The notes beneath the pieces are model-generated. The model was given only the letters and a program-made list of their open reading frames with translations, had not been told where the DNA came from and did not search any database. From Pseudomonadota bacterium (GTDB lineage Bacteria; Pseudomonadota; Alphaproteobacteria; Reyranellales; Reyranellaceae): DNA of 48,916 nucleotides. Below are positions 35,001-43,236 of the stretch, piece after piece. Both the position numbers and the translations under genes were made by a program. Each line of letters starts with the position of its first letter. The first letter of the stretch is position 1. The DNA is taken from the NCBI GenBank assembly GCA_018242505.1, contig JAFEBU010000079.1:1-48916 (forward strand). The letters are read 5' to 3'.

Positions 35001-35432
35001 GATCGTCTGGCCCTTGCGCAGTACGGTCGCCGCCTCGGCGTACAAGCTGCGCGGCGGCACGCGCTGCAGGACCGCGCCGACCGAAGCCAGGATGACACGA
35101 GCGGGTGCTCCTGCCTTCCGTGGTACGGCAAGCTTCACCAGCGTTTCCAGCCGCTCGGCAACAATATCAGGATGAGGCGAAAGACGGTCGTAAGGCAGGC
35201 AATCCCAGGCCGGGAACACCAGCACTTCGCGCTCAGGTGCAAAAAAACGCAGCCCGTCCTGCAGCCGTTCGAGTCGCTGGCCGTCGCGCGCAACATGCAG
35301 AATATCCTGCCCGCCGGTCGTGCGCGCGATCTCGCTCAGCACCAGCGCGTCGGCTCCCTCGGGCAGCCCGGCGATGGTCCAATGGCCGGCTTTGCGGTGG
35401 AGTGCGGTCAGACGTTCGGCAAGCGATGACAC
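31938..35432 (-). CDS. mfd: transcription-repair coupling factor
   Basis: A 1164-aa SF2 translocase that removes stalled RNA polymerase at lesions and recruits UvrA. Order: UvrB-like N-terminal domains, a CarD-like RNA-polymerase-interacting domain around 495-570 (DGDLVVHREHGVGRYEGL), Walker A GDVGFGKTE at about 647, the DEEQHFGV box at about 747, TATPIPRTLQLAL and the helicase C-terminal LLSTNIVESGLDIRNANTMI, then the TRCF domain with MGLYRRLGGL. The start codon is GTG at 35430-35432, directly after the sdhE stop TGA. Its 3' end overlaps the convergent TetR gene by 107 bases. Confidence 0.97.
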   Translation of the reverse strand: MSSLAERLTALHRKAGHWTIAGLPEGADALVLSEIARTTGGQDILHVARDGQRLERLQDGLRFFAPEREVLVFPAWDCLPYDRLSPHPDIVAERLETLVKLAVPRKAGAPARVILASVGAVLQRVPPRSLYAEAATVLRKGQTIDVAALTKFLGENGYGRADTVMEPGEFAIRGGLLDLFPPGTPEPLRLDLFGDTLESIRSFDPMSQLSTGECDQVVLLPVSEVLLTAESIARFRSGYRELFGNVAGDDPLYEAVSAGQRHVGMEHWLPLFHERMETILDYCSEAIVTVDHQFKGALQARHELIVDYYEARQKTGAKGGMSGSADYKPLPPERLYLKPSQWDTLLEEHNVVQLTSFDAPPEATNAIDLGGRRHEGFAKARTAQGVNLFDTVAEHVKVANDAGRRVVIAGYTEGSASRLQHLLQEHGATTPVPVKDYATVLALPTGALGIAVWPIEHGFILDGLEVVGEEDILGDRLSRPAKKRRPSERFIAEASALSDGDLVVHREHGVGRYEGLVTLEIQNARHDCLRLTYDGGDKLFVPVENIDVLSRYGNAEEGAQLDRLGGVAWQSRKARLKQRIADMADRLIRIAAERAVQRGETMSPPEGLYEEFCARFPYAETDDQLQAIADVIDDLSSGRPMDRLVCGDVGFGKTEVALRAAFVAALSGKQVAVIGPTTLLARQHHRTFVERFQGMPVRIGRLSRLVGTKEIKETKAGLKDGTIDIVVGTHALLAKSIEFKDLGLLIVDEEQHFGVAHKERLKELRADVHVLTLTATPIPRTLQLALTGVRDMSLIATPPVDRLAVRTFVTPFDGVTIREALLREQYRGGQSFYVCPRIEDLASIAEQLRELVPEIKMGMAHGRLPATTIENTMQDFVDGRFDVLLSTNIVESGLDIRNANTMIIHRADMFGLAQLYQLRGRIGRGKTRAYAYFTVPPGRALNEAASKRLEVMQTLDTLGAGFQLASHDLDIRGAGNLLGEEQSGHIREVGIELYQQLLEEAVATAKGRAQEAAQAEWSPQLNLGIPVLIPEEYVADLSVRMGLYRRLGGLTNQADIDAFAAELVDRFGKMPPEAEFLLQTMSLKLLCRAASVEKIDAGEKAVVFSFHENKFPKPDRLIGWIQKNAPLVKARPDQRVIVQRVWPDERQRLSGVSGIVSAMAKLAA

Positions 35433-35702
35433 TCAGAACCTCACACGGAACGACAGGAACCTGCGCAATACCGGTGTGTCGGCCTCGGTTGGCACGGGAA
35501 CCCTGCCAGCGACCCAGTCGAAGATCTCATTGTCGCCGGCCTCGAGCAGCCGCTCGTATTGATCGAGCTCGGCTGCGCCGAATTCGGCGATATGGGCGCG
35601 CGCGAACTGGCCAAGAAGGATGTCATTCTCCTTGTTGCCACGATAGATGCTGCGATAGAGCAAACGCTTTCGCCGCATCTCCAGGTTCGGGGCGTCGTCC
35701 AT
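35433..35702 (-). CDS. sdhE: succinate dehydrogenase flavinylation factor SdhE
   Basis: An 89-aa helical protein with the SdhE/SDH5 signatures RRKRLLYRSIYRGNKENDILLG and RLLEAGDNEIFDWVAG. It promotes covalent attachment of FAD to the succinate dehydrogenase flavoprotein. The ATG at 35702 is preferred; longer frames run into the divergent recG leader. It sits next to mfd, the usual alphaproteobacterial pairing, and its TGA is immediately followed by the mfd GTG, so the two are translationally coupled. No sdh structural genes are in the window. Confidence 0.93.
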   Translation of the reverse strand: MDDAPNLEMRRKRLLYRSIYRGNKENDILLGQFARAHIAEFGAAELDQYERLLEAGDNEIFDWVAGRVPVPTEADTPVLRRFLSFRVRF

Positions 35703-35788
35703 CTTTTCCCCAAGGTCCGGCCGAAAAAGGGCGTAGCATATAGTCGGCGGCGGTGGCGAAGTCACGCGGCCCAAAAGCCTGATCACCC

Positions 35789-37870
35789 ATGCGCCCGCAA
35801 AGCCTGACCCCCCTCTTTGCCCAAGTAACGTCGCTGCCCGGCATCGGGCCGCGTCTGGGCAAGCTCGTGGAGAAACTTGCAGGGCCGCTGGTGGTGGATC
35901 TGCTGTGGCACCTGCCGGTTGCCATCATCGACCGGCGCAATGCCCCCCTGGTCGCCGAGGCAAAGGCGGGAGAGGTTGCCACCATCACGGTTACAGTTGG
36001 CCAGCATCTCGTGCCGCACAGTCCCCGCCAGCCCTATCGGGTTTGGTGCTCCGACGACAGTGGCCGGATTTGCCTCACCTTTTTCAACGGCCGGGAGGAC
36101 TATCTCCGAAGGCTGCTGCCTCCCGGTGAGGTGCGGGTGGTGAGCGGCAAGGTGGAGATCTACCAGGGCGAGGTGCAAATGACGCATCCCAACCATGTCG
36201 TCCCCCTCGATCAGCGCGACTCGATCCTGCGTGTCGAACCGGTCTACGGTCTGACCGCCGGCCTCCCCCAGAAGGTCGTGCAGAAGGCAGTCGATGCGGC
36301 CGTTGAAAGGGCCCCCGATTTGCAGGAATGGCAGGACGCGACCTACCTCGCCCGTCAGCATTGGCCGAGCTGGAAATCCGCCTTCGAACGAGCTCATGCA
36401 CCGGCTGGAGAAGCAGATCTCCAGCCGGAGCATCCGGCCCGGGCCCGGCTTGCTTTCGATGAGCTTCTGGCAAGCCAGTTGGCCATCGCTCTCGTGCGTC
36501 ATCACAATCGGATCCTGGCCGGACGCTCGACCGAGGGCGATGGGCGCCTGCGTAAACGGGCCCTCGCGTCATTGCCCTTCGACCTCACATCGAGCCAGGA
36601 GAGCGCCATTGCCGAGATCGCGGCCGATCTTGCCAAGCCCGAGCGCATGGTCCGTCTGCTGCAGGGCGACGTCGGCAGCGGCAAGACCTTGGTCGCCTTC
36701 CTCGCCATGCTGACCGCCGTCGAATCGGGAGCGCAGGCGGCCATGATGGCTCCCACCGAGCTGCTGGCCCGTCAGCACTTCGCCACCATCGCCCCCCTGG
36801 CGGACGCGGCCGGCGTCGCGTTGGCCCTGCTCACCGGCCGTGACGGCCAGCGCCAGAAGAAGGCGACGCTCAACGGGTTGGCGGATGGCTCGATCCAGCT
36901 CGTGGTCGGTACGCATGCGCTGGTGCAGGAAGAGGTCGAGTTCGCCGACCTGGCGCTTGCGGTCGTCGACGAACAGCATCGCTTCGGGGTCCATCAGCGC
37001 ATGGCGCTCTCCTCCAAGAGCCATGCCGTCGATCTGCTGGTCATGACGGCAACGCCCATTCCGCGCACGCTGATGCTCGCCGCCTATGGCGACCTCGATG
37101 TCTCCAAGCTCACGGAGAAGCCGGCCGGACGGCAACCCATCGACACACGGACTCTCCCGCTGGAGCGCATCGGCGAGGTCGTCGAGGCAGTTGGCCGCAT
37201 GCTCGCCGCCAATGCGCGTGTCTATTGGGTTTGCCCGTTAATCGAAGAATCGGAAGAAATCGACCTTGCAAACGCGGAAGAGCGTTATCGCCTCTTGAGC
37301 GCACGTTTCTCGGGCAAGGTCGGACTGGTCCATGGCCGCATGAAGGGGCCGGAGCGCGAGGCCACCATGACTGCCTTCGCCGAAGGCCGGCTTTCCATCC
37401 TCGTTGCGACCACGGTGATCGAGGTGGGCGTCGACGTTCCCGCGGCGACGGTCATGGTCATCGAGCACGCCGAGCGCTTCGGTCTCGCGCAGCTCCATCA
37501 GTTGCGCGGCCGGGTCGGTCGCGACAGTGCCAAATCGACCTGTCTCCTGCTCTATGCCCAGCCTCTCGGCGAAACGGCCAGGGCGCGGCTTGCCATCATG
37601 CGCGAAACCGAGGACGGGTTCCGGATCGCCGAGGAGGATCTACGGCTGCGTGGCGCCGGTGAACTCCTGGGAACACGCCAGAGCGGCCTGCCGGACATGC
37701 GGCTCGCCGATCTCGCTGCCCATGCCGAATTGCTCCAGGCTGCACGCGACGACGCCCGGCTGGTGATCGACCGCGATCCCGAGCTCACGTCACCGCGAGG
37801 CGAGGCGCTGCGCGCCCTGCTCTACCTCTTCCGCCGCGACGACGCCGTACGAACCTTGCGCGCCGGCTAA
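35789..37870 (+). CDS. recG: ATP-dependent DNA helicase RecG
   Basis: A 693-aa branch-migrating SF2 helicase. The wedge domain lies in the N-terminus (LPGIGPRLGKLVEKL at about 14-29, an OB-fold at about 60-150). Walker A is GDVGSGKT at about 291-298, the DEQH box is VVDEQHRFGVHQR, TATPIPRTLML follows, and the C-terminal half carries VATTVIEVGVDVP and QLHQLRGRVGR. Full length for the family. It is divergent from sdhE with an 86-base gap, and its TAA overlaps the TAG of the convergent DUF4139 gene. Confidence 0.97.
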   Translation: MRPQSLTPLFAQVTSLPGIGPRLGKLVEKLAGPLVVDLLWHLPVAIIDRRNAPLVAEAKAGEVATITVTVGQHLVPHSPRQPYRVWCSDDSGRICLTFFNGREDYLRRLLPPGEVRVVSGKVEIYQGEVQMTHPNHVVPLDQRDSILRVEPVYGLTAGLPQKVVQKAVDAAVERAPDLQEWQDATYLARQHWPSWKSAFERAHAPAGEADLQPEHPARARLAFDELLASQLAIALVRHHNRILAGRSTEGDGRLRKRALASLPFDLTSSQESAIAEIAADLAKPERMVRLLQGDVGSGKTLVAFLAMLTAVESGAQAAMMAPTELLARQHFATIAPLADAAGVALALLTGRDGQRQKKATLNGLADGSIQLVVGTHALVQEEVEFADLALAVVDEQHRFGVHQRMALSSKSHAVDLLVMTATPIPRTLMLAAYGDLDVSKLTEKPAGRQPIDTRTLPLERIGEVVEAVGRMLAANARVYWVCPLIEESEEIDLANAEERYRLLSARFSGKVGLVHGRMKGPEREATMTAFAEGRLSILVATTVIEVGVDVPAATVMVIEHAERFGLAQLHQLRGRVGRDSAKSTCLLLYAQPLGETARARLAIMRETEDGFRIAEEDLRLRGAGELLGTRQSGLPDMRLADLAAHAELLQAARDDARLVIDRDPELTSPRGEALRALLYLFRRDDAVRTLRAG

Positions 37871-39876
37871 CCCTGGCCGAGCTTGGCCACGTACGCTCGC
37901 AGGGCATCGCGGGCCGAGTCGACCGCCTTTTGCGAGTCAGCCCGTTGCTTGGCGAGGCCCTGTATCTCGTTCTCCTGCTGGTCCAGCATGCCGAGATAGC
38001 GCCGCTGCAGATCGCTGTTGGCGGGAACGCTGGCAAGATTTTCGCGAACGCGCGCCTGGTCCTGCGCGATCTGCTGCTGGCGAGCCTCGACTTGGCCGAG
38101 CTGGCGCTGGGCGTCGGCCACCGCCTGCTGAAGCTGCAGGATCTTCGTCAACGCCTCGCGCGTCTTGCCGTCGAACTCCTGCGCCGAAGCAAGCACCTTG
38201 ATCTGGTCGACGGGGCCATCGACCAGCCGCAGCACCTGCTGCTGGGTTTGCTCTTGCACCACATCGAAGACCTGGGTCTGCTCGCCGCCTGCCAGCTTGA
38301 ACAGCAGGCGGTATTTGCCTTCGCTGACCTCGACACCCTTGGGATCGGGTTTGACCAGCGTCCAGCCCGGCAGGCGGGTCTGGGTCACGATCAGATCGCG
38401 CGTATCGCGCGACGGTCCGCGAATGCGGTAGGTGATGGTCTGGCGTTGCAGTCGGCCATAACGCAGAACGCCGTCAGCAATGGTGCCATTCGCGACCTGT
38501 TCGGTTCGCGCCGCGTCTTGCTCGATCGTGATCTTGTCGTCCAGGGCATAAGGCAGCAGTCGAGTCTGGCCGACGGGCACGCCCGAGAGTTGCGCATCGC
38601 CGACATAGGTGACATCGCCTCCCCTGCTGCGCTGGTAGATCGTGACAATACCCGGAGGCAGGCTGCTGTCGCTGTCATTGGTCAGGCGCACGGCGGCAAG
38701 TGGATGGCGTGCCGCCGTTTCAGGCTGGTAGAGCGCAATGCGTTGGCCCGCCACTTCGCGATCGAGGAAGGGGATGGACAGCGTGCGGCCATTCGCAACG
38801 CTCACCGGCTTGGGAAACTTGAAGCTTACCTGCGTCACCGCCTCGGTCGCTTCGAGTTGATCGGCGCCGGCCGCAAGCCTTGGCAAGGCGATTGCTGCCT
38901 TCGGCGCCTGCTCGCCGTAGCGCTGGGCCGGCGCGGCAGGCGCAGGCGGTGGAGGCGGCGCGGCCATCGCTACCGCTCCGCGATCCATGCTGGGCGTGAG
39001 CCGGCCCGCGACTTCGATCGGCATCTCAGGTCGATGGGCGTAGTAGGCTTCGTATAATGCCTGATGGAAGGCGACCGGTCGGCCTGAAACCAGCGTCAGC
39101 TCGACATCCTTCCAATCGCGGCCGCTCAAATTCTCGATCGTGGCCCAGCCCTGCAAGCCTGAGCGTGGCGTTCCGGCGTCGGGTGGCAGTGTAAGCCGGT
39201 ACGACGCCTTCCAGACTGGCACGGCGACGATATAGGCGACGCGCACATTGCGCTTGCCGTCACCGCGGATCGAAAGGTCGAGCGTGCGCGCATCCTTCGC
39301 CCGATTGGATTGCAGGGCGAGCAACGCCTGACCAACCTTGTCGCGCAACGCCGGATCGGTGAACTGCAGGTTCTCCGCTTCTTCCAGCACGAACTGCTGC
39401 AGGCCCTGCCCGGTCAGCAGTGTCACCCGCGTGTGCTTGGCCGTCATCTTGCCATCGCCATCGAGGACGTTGCTCTCCTCGACCGATACGATCCGGCCGG
39501 TCATCGCTCGGCTGCCGCCGACCGAGATCTCGGCTCCCTTCAAGGCATTGAGCAGTGCCGCCGGCGTATCGAGGGCGGCCTGATCGAAGGGCAGATCCTT
39601 GAAGAGCTGCCGAAGCGGCTCGCGGCCGGGCAGGCTCAGGCCGCCGACATTTCCCTTGTCGTCATAGACCACCAGGCTCTTCAGCACGTCATCGACCTGG
39701 TCGAGCGGGACCGTGAGCTTGAGCTTTGAGTCGCCGTCGACGGCCGCTTCGTATTCGAAGTAGCCCAACCCGCCCGACGACAAGAGCACGCGCTTGAGTA
39801 CAAGATCTTGCGCCGAGGCAAGAACCGGCCACGCCAAGAAACCTAGAAGGGCGATGGCGGTCAGCAAGCGTCGCAT
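37867..39876 (-). CDS. DUF4139 (MuiA-like) periplasmic protein
   Basis: A 669-aa protein with a signal peptide ending near LASAQD (residue 23). The N-terminal region contains VLLSSGGLGYFEYEA and LVVYDDKGNVGGLSLPG. A central DUF4139-type beta domain includes AGQRIALYQPETAARHPLAAVRLTN and a Pro-rich insert PPPPPAPAAPAQ. The last 100 residues form a coiled coil (ILQLQQAVADAQRQLGQVEAR, LDQQENEIQGLAKQRADSQ). Its function is not established; distant relatives affect mucoid exopolysaccharide. The ATG at 39876 follows GGGGAG. It is 74 bases downstream of sufU on the same strand and might be the tail of that operon. Confidence 0.85.
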   Translation of the reverse strand: MRRLLTAIALLGFLAWPVLASAQDLVLKRVLLSSGGLGYFEYEAAVDGDSKLKLTVPLDQVDDVLKSLVVYDDKGNVGGLSLPGREPLRQLFKDLPFDQAALDTPAALLNALKGAEISVGGSRAMTGRIVSVEESNVLDGDGKMTAKHTRVTLLTGQGLQQFVLEEAENLQFTDPALRDKVGQALLALQSNRAKDARTLDLSIRGDGKRNVRVAYIVAVPVWKASYRLTLPPDAGTPRSGLQGWATIENLSGRDWKDVELTLVSGRPVAFHQALYEAYYAHRPEMPIEVAGRLTPSMDRGAVAMAAPPPPPAPAAPAQRYGEQAPKAAIALPRLAAGADQLEATEAVTQVSFKFPKPVSVANGRTLSIPFLDREVAGQRIALYQPETAARHPLAAVRLTNDSDSSLPPGIVTIYQRSRGGDVTYVGDAQLSGVPVGQTRLLPYALDDKITIEQDAARTEQVANGTIADGVLRYGRLQRQTITYRIRGPSRDTRDLIVTQTRLPGWTLVKPDPKGVEVSEGKYRLLFKLAGGEQTQVFDVVQEQTQQQVLRLVDGPVDQIKVLASAQEFDGKTREALTKILQLQQAVADAQRQLGQVEARQQQIAQDQARVRENLASVPANSDLQRRYLGMLDQQENEIQGLAKQRADSQKAVDSARDALRAYVAKLGQG

Positions 39877-39950
39877 GAAGTCTCCCCGAACTTTGTCGCT
39901 GCAACCGTGGGCCGCGACTATGACACAACCGCGGCAGGGCTGGGGAAAGT

Positions 39951-40358
39951 TTAGGAAAGCGCGTCCTTGAGTGCATCGAACGGCAGCAACACGCATTCCT
40001 GCCGGGACTTGTAGTCGCGCACCGGGACGAAGGCCGCAAAGGGTTCCCGCGCCTCGCCCGATTCGCGGCCCAGCGCACGCTCCGCATCATGACGGAGATC
40101 GGCGATCCCCGTCGCGTCACGGCCGACCGCAACAGACGCCAGGGCAGAGGTGGATGCCTGACAGAGCAGACAACCGCGAACCTGATGGGCAATTTCGGTG
40201 ATCCTGCCCTGCCCGTCCAATGTGACGTCGATGATCACGCGATCACCGCACAGCGGATTGTCGCGCCGCACCGATTTGGTGGGCGACGCGAGCTTTCCGG
40301 CCCGCGTCTTCGCCTTGGCGAGCGCGACGATGCGCTCCTGGTAAAGCTGATCGCTCAT
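39951..40358 (-). CDS. sufU: iron-sulfur cluster scaffold protein, SufU-like
   Basis: A 135-aa protein of the NifU/SufU fold. Ligand residues are C37 and D39 in NPLCGD, C63 in RGCLLCQAS and C122 in RQECVLLPFDAL; an additional Cys at 66 occurs in the middle motif. In B. subtilis SufU the equivalent Cys are zinc ligands and sulfur acceptors for SufS. Its ATG overlaps the sufS stop by 4 bases, so the pair is made together. The rest of the suf genes (sufBCD) is not here. Its role as SufS partner is well supported by fold and position; whether it builds clusters or relays sulfur is open. Confidence 0.9.
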   Translation of the reverse strand: MSDQLYQERIVALAKAKTRAGKLASPTKSVRRDNPLCGDRVIIDVTLDGQGRITEIAHQVRGCLLCQASTSALASVAVGRDATGIADLRHDAERALGRESGEAREPFAAFVPVRDYKSRQECVLLPFDALKDALS

Positions 40359-41575
40359 CGCAGGGTCCTGGCTGCGTGCCGGACGCCGGCCAACAGGGCA
40401 TCGATATCGTCGTTGTCGTTGTAGGGCACCATCGAGGCGCGCGTCGTGCCATCGAGGTCGAAACGATCCATCAGCGGTTGTGCGCAGTGATGACCGGCGC
40501 GCACCGCCACGCCGAAGCCATCGAGGGTTTGCGCCACGTCGTGCGGGTGCACCCCATCGAGCATGAAAGAGACCACCGGATAGCGGTTTTGCAGGCTGGC
40601 CGGCCCCAGGAGGCGGGTCCCGCCAATCTCCTGCAGGCCGTCCATCAGCCGCTGCACCAGGGCCATCTCGTGGTCGTGTGCCGCGCTCCAATCGAGTGCG
40701 CCCATCCATCGGCAGGCGGCGCCGAGGCCAATTGCGGGGCCGATCGGCGGCGTGCCGGCCTCGAAGCGCCGCGGCGGCGGGGCCCAGGTCGACTCGGCGA
40801 AGGTCACGCGGCCGATCATCGAGCCGCCGCCATGGAAGGGCGGCATGGCCTCCAGAAGCTCGGGCCTTCCCCACAGTACACCGATCCCGTTGGGACCATA
40901 GGCCTTGTGGCCTGCAAAAGCGTAGAAGTCGATGCCGAGGGCCGGCAGATCGAGAGGTCCATGCGGGGCACGTTGGGCACCATCTAGCATCACCTTGGCC
41001 CCCACGGCCCGCGCCGCCTCGACGACCGCACGTACGTCCAGCAAGGCGCCCGTGACATTGGAGACATGGGTAAGCGAGACAAGCCTTGTCTTGTTGGTGA
41101 GCCGTTGTGGGAGAGCCCCAAGGTCGATGCGGCCGTCGGCCGTAACTGGCAGCGTATCGAGTTCGATGCCGCTTCTCTGGCGCAAGAGCTGCCAGGGCAC
41201 GATGTTCGAGTGATGTTCCAGTTCCGACAGCAGGATGCGATCGCCCGGCTTTAGTAACTGGCCATAGGAGTAGGCGACCAGGTTGATGGCTGCCGTGCAA
41301 CCGCCGGTGAAGATGATTTCCATCGGCTGCACGCCGAGGAACCTTGCGACTTCGCTCCGTGCATTCTCGTAGGCTTCCGTCGCGCGCTCGGCCAGGCGGT
41401 GAACGCCGCGCAGCACGTTCGCCCGGCTGGTCGTCTCGTAGGTCCGCACGGCATCAATGACGGCAAGCGGCGTCTGCGCGGACGCGCCGTTGTCGAGATA
41501 GTGGATTGGCCGGCCGTCAATGATCTCCGACAAGATCGGAAACTGGCGGCGGACGGCGGTGACGTCGAAACTCAT
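40355..41575 (-). CDS. sufS: cysteine desulfurase, SufS type
   Basis: A 406-aa PLP enzyme, type II desulfurase. The PLP lysine is K224 in FAGHKAYGPNG, and the active-site Cys364 sits in RAGHHCAQPLM, at the same spacing as in E. coli SufS. N-terminal LDNGASAQTP and GCTAAINLVAYS are family blocks. It converts L-Cys to Ala plus a persulfide. The stop overlaps sufU and the start overlaps the stop of the molybdopterin gene, each by 4 bases, so it belongs to the Cox-type maturation operon. That context suggests sulfur for a molybdenum centre or for clusters of a Mo hydroxylase. Confidence 0.95.
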   Translation of the reverse strand: MSFDVTAVRRQFPILSEIIDGRPIHYLDNGASAQTPLAVIDAVRTYETTSRANVLRGVHRLAERATEAYENARSEVARFLGVQPMEIIFTGGCTAAINLVAYSYGQLLKPGDRILLSELEHHSNIVPWQLLRQRSGIELDTLPVTADGRIDLGALPQRLTNKTRLVSLTHVSNVTGALLDVRAVVEAARAVGAKVMLDGAQRAPHGPLDLPALGIDFYAFAGHKAYGPNGIGVLWGRPELLEAMPPFHGGGSMIGRVTFAESTWAPPPRRFEAGTPPIGPAIGLGAACRWMGALDWSAAHDHEMALVQRLMDGLQEIGGTRLLGPASLQNRYPVVSFMLDGVHPHDVAQTLDGFGVAVRAGHHCAQPLMDRFDLDGTTRASMVPYNDNDDIDALLAGVRHAARTLR

Positions 41576-43236
41576 GGTGAATTCGGGACCGCTCCTTCGG
41601 CTCTGAACGCCACTAACGCCTCCGGCGTGTCGATGTCGATGAGAGCCGCCTCACTCCCCACCTCGACCTCGCACACAAGATCGGCATGCTCTCCGATCAG
41701 ATGCTTGGCGCCGCTGTCTCCCGAAAGGTTGGCCATTTCAGCGAAGAAGCGGCGATCCCACAGTACCGGATTGCCGCGTTTGCCGCGCACGGTCGGCACA
41801 CAGATCGATCGGCCTTCGACCGGATTGAAGGCCGCCAGCAGTCGGTCGAGCAGCGGAGCATTGATCGCGGGCATGTCGCCAAGCTGGACGGCCGCGGCGT
41901 CGATATGCGCGCCGAGTGCGCCGATGCCGGTCCGCACCGACGTGCTGATGCCGGCGGCAAAATTGGGGTTGATGACAAAACGCAGGCGCGATTTGGCCGG
42001 AATGGCCTGCTCGATAGCGGCCCTCACCTCCTCAGCCATATGTCCCAGTACCACAACGACGTCGACGGCTTGTGAATTCAGCGCCGCCCTGACGGCATGT
42101 ACGACCAGCGGTTGCCTGTCGACCTCGGCAAGAAGTTTGTTCGGGCCACCCATGCGCGTCGAACGACCGGCAGCCAGGATCACGATGGCGACGCGCGGCG
42201 CCTGCTGGGGCCCGGCTTCCTCGCCGTCGCCCTCGTCGCGCGGCTGGGGGCGGGTCGAGATTTCCGCCAGCAATCCACCCGCTCCCATGCGCACGAGTTC
42301 GGCCCGCCCCACGGGCAGGCCGGCGGCGAGCCGCTCCAGCACCATGTCGAAGCCATTGTACTTCGGTGATTTCGCACAGCCAGGCAACCCCAACACCGGC
42401 TTGCCGTCGAGTTCGCCAGTCAGCAACAGGTTGCCGGGATCCACCGGCAGGCCGAAATGGGTGACCTTGCCACCTGCCTGCACGATCCCCGACGGCACAA
42501 CGTCCTGACGATCGACAATTGCCGAGGCCCCAGCCACCAGGAAGAGATCGCATCCGTCTCTCTTGAGCTCGGCCAAGGAGGCGGCGATTGCCATCGCGTC
42601 ATGCGCGCAGCGACGCTCTCCCATCAGCGTGCTGCCCAGCGACGTGAGCCGCTTGCCGGTCGTGCCGACGGCCTTGTCGAGCACCTTGTCCCGTGTGCCC
42701 GGTAATCTGGTCTGCACCAAACCCGCCCGCATTGGCTTGAACGGCGCCACGGAGACCAGCGGCCGGTTGGCGGTCTTTGCCAGTTCGACGGCGCGTGAAA
42801 CAGCGGCACGCGGAGCAGCGTAGGGGATGACCTTGACAGTGGCCACCATCTGCCGCGGCGTCACGCGCGCGAACGGCTGCAAGGTGGCGACCGTCACAGC
42901 CTCGTCAAGTTCGTTCAGTTCATCGATCCGCCGTGGATCGATCATCGCCAGGCCGGCCTCGCGCGCGAAATGGTTGCAACGTCCGGTGAAGGGGGCCGTC
43001 ACCTCGATCCCCTCGCCGGCCAGCGCCTTGGCAATGGTCGCGGCTGCCTCGTCTTCATGGAGATCGTCAGGATCGAGACGCGCGGCGATAACCGTCGGCA
43101 CACCCAATGCCTTGAGCCTCGCTACATCGTCGTCTGACAGAATGCGGCCCTTGGCGAAGTTGATGCCGTTCGCACGCCAGCTATGCGCCAGGATGGCACC
43201 CGACGCCTCGTCGATCGGAGTGTCGCCGAATCTCAC
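41572..43236 (-). CDS. fused molybdopterin-binding / MobA-like nucleotidyltransferase protein
   Basis: A 554-aa two-domain protein. The N-terminal half (1 to about 330) is MoaB/MoeA-like, with VTPRQMVATVKVIPYAAP and FLVAGASAIVDRQDVVP. The C-terminal part (about 340-554) is a GT-A nucleotidyltransferase starting VILAAGRSTRMGGPNKLL, with QLGDMPAINAPLLDRL and RGKRGNPVLW, as in MocA, which transfers CMP to molybdopterin for xanthine/CO-dehydrogenase-type enzymes. The GTG at 43236 is used as start: it overlaps the XdhC stop by 4 bases (GTGA). Such fusions are seen near cox and xdh genes. The cofactor form is inferred. Confidence 0.88.
   Translation of the reverse strand: MRFGDTPIDEASGAILAHSWRANGINFAKGRILSDDDVARLKALGVPTVIAARLDPDDLHEDEAAATIAKALAGEGIEVTAPFTGRCNHFAREAGLAMIDPRRIDELNELDEAVTVATLQPFARVTPRQMVATVKVIPYAAPRAAVSRAVELAKTANRPLVSVAPFKPMRAGLVQTRLPGTRDKVLDKAVGTTGKRLTSLGSTLMGERRCAHDAMAIAASLAELKRDGCDLFLVAGASAIVDRQDVVPSGIVQAGGKVTHFGLPVDPGNLLLTGELDGKPVLGLPGCAKSPKYNGFDMVLERLAAGLPVGRAELVRMGAGGLLAEISTRPQPRDEGDGEEAGPQQAPRVAIVILAAGRSTRMGGPNKLLAEVDRQPLVVHAVRAALNSQAVDVVVVLGHMAEEVRAAIEQAIPAKSRLRFVINPNFAAGISTSVRTGIGALGAHIDAAAVQLGDMPAINAPLLDRLLAAFNPVEGRSICVPTVRGKRGNPVLWDRRFFAEMANLSGDSGAKHLIGEHADLVCEVEVGSEAALIDIDTPEALVAFRAEGAVPNSP

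Noticed and set aside
39951..41300. A 449-codon frame reading into SufU
   Set aside because: Its first two thirds are a shadow of sufS. SufU begins at 40358 and its length then fits the family.
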